From Glandiceps talaboti (Eukaryota; Hemichordata; Enteropneusta; Spengelidae), in assembly GCF_964340395.1 (NCBI RefSeq), contig NC_135556.1, positions 1,477,001 through 1,541,000 of the forward strand: a stretch of DNA of 64,000 nt, in the 5' to 3' direction. Under the pieces are notes generated by a model. It saw only the letters and a program-made list of their open reading frames with translations, did not search any database and was not told where the DNA came from. Position numbers and translations under genes: made by a program. Positions 36,801 through 46,000 of the stretch are shown one piece after another. The first letter of the stretch is position 1. The number at the start of each line of letters is the position of its first letter.

Positions 36801-39800
36801 CTAAAGCTACGCTTTCAGCTTTCGCTGACAGCGGAGCTAAAAAGGGGAATGTTTTTTACCTCCCGTAAGGGTACGGGAGGTATTAAAAGGGGAATGTTTG
36901 TCTGTGTGTCTGTCTGTCTGTCTGTCTGTGTCATCATTTTCTAAAAATAGGCTGGCTTAATTGTAATGAAATTTGGGATATATAATCTTTAGGGTAATAG
37001 CTAGACCTGATTAGGTTTTGAGCCAGATCTGTTAATGTTTAATTATAGAAATTTGCATATTAATGAAATCAACTAATTATGCAATATCTTAAGACTGCAT
37101 ACTTCAATTTCAATATAATTTAGTATATTCGTTAAACATAACAACATACATTTGTCCTATAAAATTCATTGATATATCTTACAGCGTTAATGAATAATTT
37201 GCATAATTAATTATTTTTGGTAATTAGGCTATATCTTAAGAATACATACTACAAATTCAACATAATTTAGCACATACATTAACCATAAGAAAACACATAT
37301 GTCCTATCAAGTTTGTTGATGCACCGTACAGTGTTAATGAATAATTTGCATAATTAATGATTTTCGGTAATTAGGCTATATCTTAAGAATACATACTTCA
37401 ATTCCAATATAATTCAGTACACACGTTAACCATAACAATCGCATATGTCCTGTAAAGCTTGTTGGTGTACCTTTCAGTGTTAATGAATAATTTGCATAAG
37501 TAATGATTCTTGGTAATTAGGCTATATCTTACGACTGCATGCTTCAATTTCAATACAATTCAGTACATACATTAACCATAACAAATTGTGTATGTCCTAT
37601 AAAGTTAGTTGATGTACCTTACAGTGTTAATGAATAATTTGCATAATTAATTATTTTCGGTAATTAGGCTATATCTTAAGACTGCATTAAGCAGTATCAT
37701 ACACTCTTACATACATTAAACTAAGAAAGCACGCTTGTCCAAAAAACAAAGCCTGTTACCATAGTTTTTTTAGTTTAATGAGTTATTTGCATAATTAGTG
37801 ATTCCCTTACGGGAGGCATTCAGTTTCATCTGGTCTGGTTTCATTTGCGCCCCCATCCCCACTCCACAGACTGTACAACGTTCGCAGACGAACAGTGAAC
37901 ATTTGGACGCGTGCCAACTCGTTTTAGACGTGCTAATTCGATGTCTAGTTACTCCTAATTTGCAGATCATTCATCTATACGCCCCCAGATGCATCCCCAT
38001 TAAATTTCAGCCCAATCTGCTCAGTAGTTTTGGAATGAAAGATTTTTGACCAAAAAGACACATTTTTAGTCATAATATGCATATCACTGATGGAATGATC
38101 ATATCAGGAACATTTCTTAATCTAGCACCCCTAAGAATGTTCCCACCAAATGTCAGACCGATCTGCCCAGTAGTATTTTGAATTTCAGGTTTTTATTTAA
38201 CCAAAAATCACATTTTTTTACCCAATTCACACACCGGTCGTAAGATCATTTTGATTTGAATAATTTCCCAACTAGACACCCAAGACACACACACACACTT
38301 TGCCATGCCTATAGCACTACTGAACCTTATCAGTTCAGGTGTGCTAAAAATCACACTTTTTTGACCCACACAAGACTCATGTCTTGTCTGTAACATAAAT
38401 GAACCTGTTATGAATGATTTAATTCAGCTGTGCTAAAAACAGCGTTTCCAATCAACTTCAAACAGAGGTTAATCTTGAATTGATGCCATTGACATTGACA
38501 TTTGAAGTAGCCCAAAAACGATTCAATAGTTTCATTGCATCAATAAAACAATAAACCTTTAGTCAAAGCACTTTTTTAACACCGCGAATCCTGTTTTTGG
38601 ACCCAAAATGAATATCTCCGATGCAATCATTTTCATTTGAACGATTTCCGATCTAAGTAATATCCACAGCAAATACCAAGCTGATCGGTCTGGCGTTTTT
38701 TTTTACTTTAAGTGATTTACACACACACACACACACACACTTAACACACACACACATTTCCCCATGCCTATAGCACTAATGAACCTAGTTCAGTTGTGCT
38801 AAAAATTCGTAACAATACTACAAGTATGACGTGCATTTCACAACGGTATTACTGCAGGACACCCACTGTGTGTACAATACAACATGTAGTACTGCAAAGT
38901 TACTGTTGCAGCCGAATATCTAGTTTTATTAACATATTAAACTTTCTGAAACTTTTAGAGAACCTACTCTACTACCAAAGTTGTATTTTGACAACTGATG
39001 AAAATGTCAATCTTTAAAACAATGTCACCGACAGGTTGACACAGCCAGCAGAGAATGTGCAAGTAAATGTCACCTGATAGCAGAGTCAGATGACACAAAA
39101 GCCCACTGCATAGCAAGCTGTGCTCTTTTAATTTTTCATTTGTATTCCTGGGACATAGGCATATGATAAATCAGTTATTTACCTCTTCATTCATCATACC
39201 ACCATTTGTGCAATTTCCACAATGTGAAACGCACCTTACGACACCTTACGTGTGACACATTTTGGAAACTGCACTCAAGGAGATATGACGAACAAAGAGG
39301 AGATATAGGGTAACAGTTTGTCTTTATACTGTTTAGTGTTCAACTCACCCGAGATATGCATTCATACTGTGTACAGTCTTTGGAAGAGATAAACCTGACT
39401 TCATATCTGTCACACCAAGAGATCCAAGTTCAGCTCTCTGCAAGGATGCAATGAAAGAAAAATCTTCTTTTTTTTCAATACTTTCAATAAAGCTAAAAAA
39501 CGATATTGTTTATCTAAAAATTTAGACAGGAGTTAAGCAGCAATATATATATTAATTGATGGATTTTCATCATTAACCAACCTGATGAAAACATTATGCC
39601 CTTTCACCACAATGCTGAATTTTCCCTAGTCTTCAAGGGGATAGATATTACTTTAGTTAACATAGCTCCATTCACATAAAATGTCTTTCATTGAAAATGT
39701 TGGTCAAGATCAACAGTCCAGGTCTCATTAGAAAGTTTACTATTAATACTATGGGATTACTGAGGCACTTGAATGGTATCTGTTTGTATTAAACTTTTAG

Positions 39801-39958
39801 AGTTAATAAGCAAAATGTGCATTTTTATGGCTACCATTTTGTCATAAACTGATAAAGATGGTCAGAAATTAAGAGACAACCATATACACTCCATAGTGTT
39901 TAAAATTTGTTTCAAGTTTAGTTGCATGGGTGTCAAAGATATGACACAAATGGACACA

Positions 39959-40002
<44 letters not shown>

Positions 40003-43000
40003 TCCACATATCCACTGACAGACAGACACTTTTCCATGCCTATAGCGCTACTGAACCAGTTTAGTTCAGTTGTACTAAAAACATAACTGTAGAATTTCAC
40101 CTTTGCGCATATGTATAAATTTTTTATGGTGAAAATATTGAAAATGATGAAGAACTTATAAGATAAATGCATAATGACACATCAAAACAATGTCCTTGGA
40201 GGATCTGAATTAAGAAATCTTTTTATAAATTCTTACCAAGGGCATGAGATCATCTCCAGTCACAATTGCAATCTTCAAACTGACATCAAGTTTCTTGGCA
40301 ATGTCTTGCAGAGCTTCTAGACAACCATGTGGATTAACACCTCCAGCATTACTCACTACCTTTATCCCCTGCTTCTTAATTTCTTTCAGGAGAGGTGCCA
40401 TTGTCATTGACACAAAATCTGGTGTGTACCCTAGTTTCTAAAAGAAAAAACAGTGCCAATCACATTGTAGCACAACCGTACAATGCTAGGTTCAGATAGG
40501 TGTTCCTTTGCTGAATGATTATCCAGTTGCCTATCCAAACCTGTTGTGATCTTTGCAATATACATGACCATTTGGCTGTTGTTATGGGCATGGTCAAGTT
40601 GCTAGACACATTTGCATACATTTTTTGAATGTTCGTTCACTTGTCTCTGAATCCCTGTTGTTATCTTTACAATATACTTGATCATTTGGCTGTTGCTATG
40701 GGCATGGTCTTATTGCTAGGAACATTTACATACATTTTTTGAATGTTTATTCATTTGTCTATTAATCCCTATTGTTATCTTTGCAATATATGTGATCATT
40801 CGGCTGTTGTTATGGGCATGGGCATGGTCTTGTTGCTAGGTACATTTACATGTATTTTTTGAATGTTTATTCACTTGTCTATAAATCCCTGTTGTTATCA
40901 TTGCAATATATGTGATCAATAAATATCAGAAACAAGATAAGAACTAATGTTTTCTGGTTTCATTTGCGCCTCCCCATGAATAATTTGCATAATAATAATG
41001 TTGTTTTCAAGAGAGCTGATCTGATGGACAACCATGAGCGTCAAGCATCGACTGCGTTTACTTTATCTGTTCCTCGTTTCTAGAGATAATCTATACATTG
41101 ATCGGTTGACTGCTTGACTCAAGGTATAAACTTGAAGAGCTTTCTTGAATACAGCATGCTTTGTGCCCGACTGGCTTCATGACTCGGTGGAGTGAGAAGA
41201 TATAGACATGGCGACAGGTTGATATTTACAATTTACTGGAAGTTACGTCAGTAGATTTTCGGGTTTGGGGATTTCCTTCTCGAATATTGATGACTCATAC
41301 TCTAGGACAGGATCCCAGACAAATTTCTATTTAGATTAATGGTAAGTCGGTCAGTGTAAGCTCTTACACTTGCTTCATTTTTATGACAGGACATGCTCAC
41401 CTGTTTCCACACCAGCCGAGGCTAGAAGTAGAACCGATCGTGTGCATACCTTGACCCTAGTAGGTGATAATTTGTACAAATATGTGATAAGTCGGCTGCT
41501 TTCTAAATTTCCTTCATAATTTCCCATTAACAAGAAAATTGAGAAAATCCTCCTCTGAAAATTTGCAGAGTTCATTATCACCTCGCTGGACTACAACGTT
41601 CGTAGCAAACGACAAACAGTGAACATCAAAATTTGGACAGATGCCAACTGTGCATTATTGCTCATTTTAGACGTGCTAGTTCGATGTCTAGACCAATCAC
41701 ATCTCTCAATTTGCACCATCAATATACTGAATATCATATATACGGTATAACTGTCAATTGCTCATAATCAAAAAATGACAAAATAAAAACAACTTGATCA
41801 TATGGCAATATCCATGAAAAGTATTGTTCTAAGTATGTTAATGTGAACAGACATGGGTAAACTGTAAGGTAGTTCTTTGTATATTCTTTATATTTTAGTA
41901 TGTAAATTTCAAATGAAACATATAATATGGATGTTTCCTATATTATTGAGGTTGTATTAGTTTACAATCAGGCAGTGAAACTACTCTTCCACTTAGAAAT
42001 TAAAGTTTACAGATTTAAGTTGTATCTGTAATTCATTAAGATAATAACTTTTGTGTTTCATTAACTTGCATATTATAAGCTTACATGTAAGTGTAGTATT
42101 TTTGCAAAATATTTGAGTGCCCCCCTCACCCTACAGTTTTTGAGATCCCCACCAGCTTCGTAGCTTTACCTTTTTTGAGTGACCCCTCAGGTTCCTCCAC
42201 CAACAACAATAGCACCCCCCCCCCCCCCCCCCGGCTCCTTTTAAAGTTTTATTTCGTATTTTTGGTGCTGTTCACAAAGAATGGAGAAAGTGACATTTAT
42301 AAACATGGCATAAAACATTATACATGTACATGTCTTCACACCACTTCAGTTGACAGACAAATACAAATGTATGTATAATAAGAAAGTGTGTCCACAATTA
42401 ATGGAGTTCAACTTACTGGAACTTTTTGTCTGGCTGCTGTAAGTAGAGACATTGTAATCTCTGATAGATAATCAAATACAAGGTAATCTATATTTCCCTG
42501 GTTAACAAGTTGCGGTGCTGCAAATAAAATAAACATACATGTTGACCAACAAAACACAAAATTCGTTTACCTGATGTTTATTGTAAGTGTGCACAGGTGA
42601 ATTCATTCAAGGTACAAAGTCTTACCGTGTTTATTTATATTGGAAGCACCTTGACATCTCAAATGAATATTATACTTGGTGATAGCTGCATTGTAATTAA
42701 CACCACATCAATTGTTTGACTTCAAAAATATAACATTTGGACAAACAAATGTCTGATATATGTTTTTAGTTACAACTTTTAACAATCCTAAAGTAATCTG
42801 GTCATCTAAAAACACCAGGCCTACACTTTTAGTTAGTACACTTAAATAATGATTCCCGAAATATAACATATCTCATTTTGTGGTGTTCTTATTTGATATT
42901 AACACAATCAGTGTGCAAAATTAACATTGTCATTGGTCCATTGTCTGAGACCGTTGATTTCCATAAAGTCCAACAGTTTTGCAGAGTTGCAACTACTTGT

Positions 43001-46000
43001 TGGTATACATGTTCTTATGATCAATTGAAATTTGATTTTAATAAATAACATTTATTCAATGATATGGATAGATTTCCATATTTTACCAGCATGACTCAGA
43101 CCTTGTGGTACAACTTTTATGCTTACTTACTTGCTTGTATTAAAGTCAAAAGTCTCTCTCATGTCTACAGTCAAATTGACCCAATAATGAGTCAGAGCAT
43201 TGTTGATATAAAGTTTACAGTGACATGATAGCACACAACAATTACAAATGTACTATAATATGTTATACATTAGAACATCAGTGATGGGTTGAATTTCTGT
43301 AGTTGTTACTGTCTTGACTAATCCAAGACATTCAGAGTTATCATAAGCATTCATGTGCTGAATCAGGCAGTGAGGAAGGAGAGGACTGTGATCTCTTTGA
43401 GATTGCAGATAATATGAATCCAGTGTCTACAATCTTTGCATCTGTATTTGTGTATAATATTTTGTGAATAATAACAGAAGAGATTATATAGATGAAATAA
43501 CTTATTGTGAATATTAACCTATTCATTGCACTCACTCATTTTATTACAGCAAAAGACAACATGTTGTATCATGTTAAAGTTCAAAATTGTTTGAACTTTA
43601 TAGGAAGAGGTAGGTAGCTCTAGATTCATGTTGAAACCGAAACTGTATAGGGTATACGTAAGGACCAGCAGTCTCCAATAATGACCAACAGCTTTTCCCA
43701 CCTGTAAGTTGATCCTATTTGGTCAGACTTAGCCCTTCTGTGTGGCTTCAGCTGTTTATTTCTTTAACCAGGTTATTCCTTACAACTTTATCAATTAATG
43801 ATTTAATCGTTTCATGTAACAGCTCAATGTACTAGTAACTATTTGACCAATTTGTGTTACAGATTGTTAAGGTCTACTGTACTGGCTTCAGAAACTACCG
43901 GTACATATATGTCAAATGTGCAGGCATTTTCATGGGCTATGTATACACTCACTCTCTCACTTTTCGGACAGGGTCATGTTATTCGACTTTTACTATTGGA
44001 TAAACACTGCAAAAAAGTAACACCATCATTGCTGCTTAGACTTTTTCCTTAGGGTCTTTTCCAATAGGGTTTAAAGTCAGAATTAACTTATGGATGATGC
44101 AGTCACCGAATTTATAACCCTACGTTGATGATTTAGTAAACGAATGACAGTATTGGTAATCAGTCATGAACTTCCACACCGATTTACATATTTGTCATAT
44201 AAGTTAGGAATTTCACCAGTTCATTGATTTAAATATTGGGCAAAAACATTGGTATTGTGGTATTTTAATCACCTTTACACTAAAGTTGATTGTTTTTGCA
44301 AAGGATTTATCATGAACACTGTCCTCCTAATGAATTCGACCCCTGGATTCAATCATAGTTCATGGTGCTGCTTGGCAGTCTATTCTTGGGTGCGTAAATG
44401 TCAGTACTGTCCGATATCTGAGACACTTCTTTGCTCAAGATATGTACCATATTTTCGTTTAAAAAACACCCAGATTTCATGGAAAACGTCATCTAGTTTG
44501 AACAGAGCACTGGTAAGGGGGAGCAAACTATTAAAGATTTACATAAGAGAGAAATGATATTCAAGTGATTTTGTAACAGTTCCTATGGCATATTATTTCA
44601 TACGGTAACTTTGTAATCGCCGATATTAGTGCTCTCGTATCCGACACCACAAGAATCAAAGTTGAATCAAAGCTTTAGTATCACCTGATCTTTTGTACGA
44701 ATGCTTGAGCATGATAATATGGAAGTTCCGGAGAAAATGGCAATGATCATGGGATGAGTTGATATCTGTCCAAAAACAGAGTCTGTCCGAAAACTACAAC
44801 AGTGAGTGTATGCAACAGTGTTTTCTCCAGGTTTCCAGGACAGGGGGGGATTGTCCCCCCTTCCATCAAATTTTGGGGGGATCTGGTTCAAAATGGGGGG
44901 GACAGAACAATTTCATTTTTTAAATCTGCATGTGAGTGATAATGATTGTAACTTATTAAAACACAAGTCGACAACACTTTTAGGTGATCATACATAGAAT
45001 TTACATTTATTTCAATCATTCATGTATCTGTTTGTCTTGAACTCAACACAACAATAGTCTTGTCAATGTCATTACTTGTACATTACTAATAAAGACGTTT
45101 TTGTTTTCATTTTGTTCCAGGTAAAATGACAGGTTCATCATTTATTGATTGTAATACGAACTAATAAACAACATGATTTTTCCATATGATGACAGACAGT
45201 CCCTATTTATATTATTCACATTCAGTATTATGTTCCATTACATGGCTAGCACAGTCACATAGAAAAAATCCTCCTTGATTTGTGACACCTCTCCATAGCT
45301 TCAAGTTCAGGGCTTTCTCTCCATCAAACTCAAGAAGAGGTGGTCCCTCAATTAATATTGCTAGCAGTCTGTTTAAGGAATGTTCTTCTAGTCTGTTTCT
45401 CAATGATGTTTTCACTTTATTTTGTGCAGAGAAACCTCGCTCACAAATTGCTGTGTTGACTGGTAACACAACACAGATCTTTGCTAGTTTTATTAAATTT
45501 GGCACTGTATCTTTATGGTTAGCATTGATAAATCTCCACAGTGTAATAAACTTATCTCTAGGATATGCTTGTTGTAATACCAATGGCTTTATTATTGCCC
45601 ACTCATTCCTTGTTTCATCTGGGACTATGACTGGATGACAAACTTCCCCTGCTTTGTTTACTTTCTGTACACCATAATGAGAGATTAATAAAATCTCTAA
45701 TTTGTCATTACCATACTGTGGTAATTGATTACATGGAATAAAGGATAAATCTCTCATCCCCAAAATATCAAAAGCAGACACTACCCCAGTACCCTCAGAG
45801 GGAAATCTGGTCTCAATGTTATCAATCAGATTACACAAGAATAACTGCTTTACTTCCTGTACAAGATTGACCTGCTTAGATTTGTTTTGCAGTTTGTGTC
45901 CCATTAGCATATTATCGCTATTTATATCTTCTGTGAACTTGCTGTCATAAAACCCCTTGAGGTTACATCTTTAATTTGTTTCAGCTGGTCTATTGTTGTA

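Larger units (their letters stand above)
34501..37818 (+). mobile_element. Nested F2/F4 insertion block
   Basis: Begins with an F2 head hairpin at 34501-34526 (arms TACCTCCCGTA and TACGGGAGGTA). This is immediately interrupted by F4 copy 2 (34529-36838). F2 sequence (AAAGGGGAATG) resumes after F4, but a second F2 head starts at 36857. The block is at least three insertions deep inside F3 copy E. Confidence 0.65.
33876..38345 (+). repeat. Repeat family F3, copy E, interrupted by nested insertions
   Basis: The left end TAGCACAACTG is at 33876-33886, followed by five 110-bp units to about 34400 and the tail start. The tail breaks at 34500 in 'ttcacatttt', and its expected continuation ('ctaatttgcagatcatt', then 'cccaatctgctcag') resumes near 37955, running to the terminal hairpin at 38313-38345. 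The 3.4 kb between is inserted DNA (F2 and F4 elements). Confidence 0.7.

Noticed and set aside
39933-40172. Cys/Val-rich ORF
   Set aside because: Produced by the CA microsatellite of F3 copy G read in the reverse direction. The same holds for the frame at 33686-33895.
45282-45638. Plus-strand ORF of 118 residues
   Set aside because: It is antisense to the hAT transposase C-terminus and has no recognisable domain.
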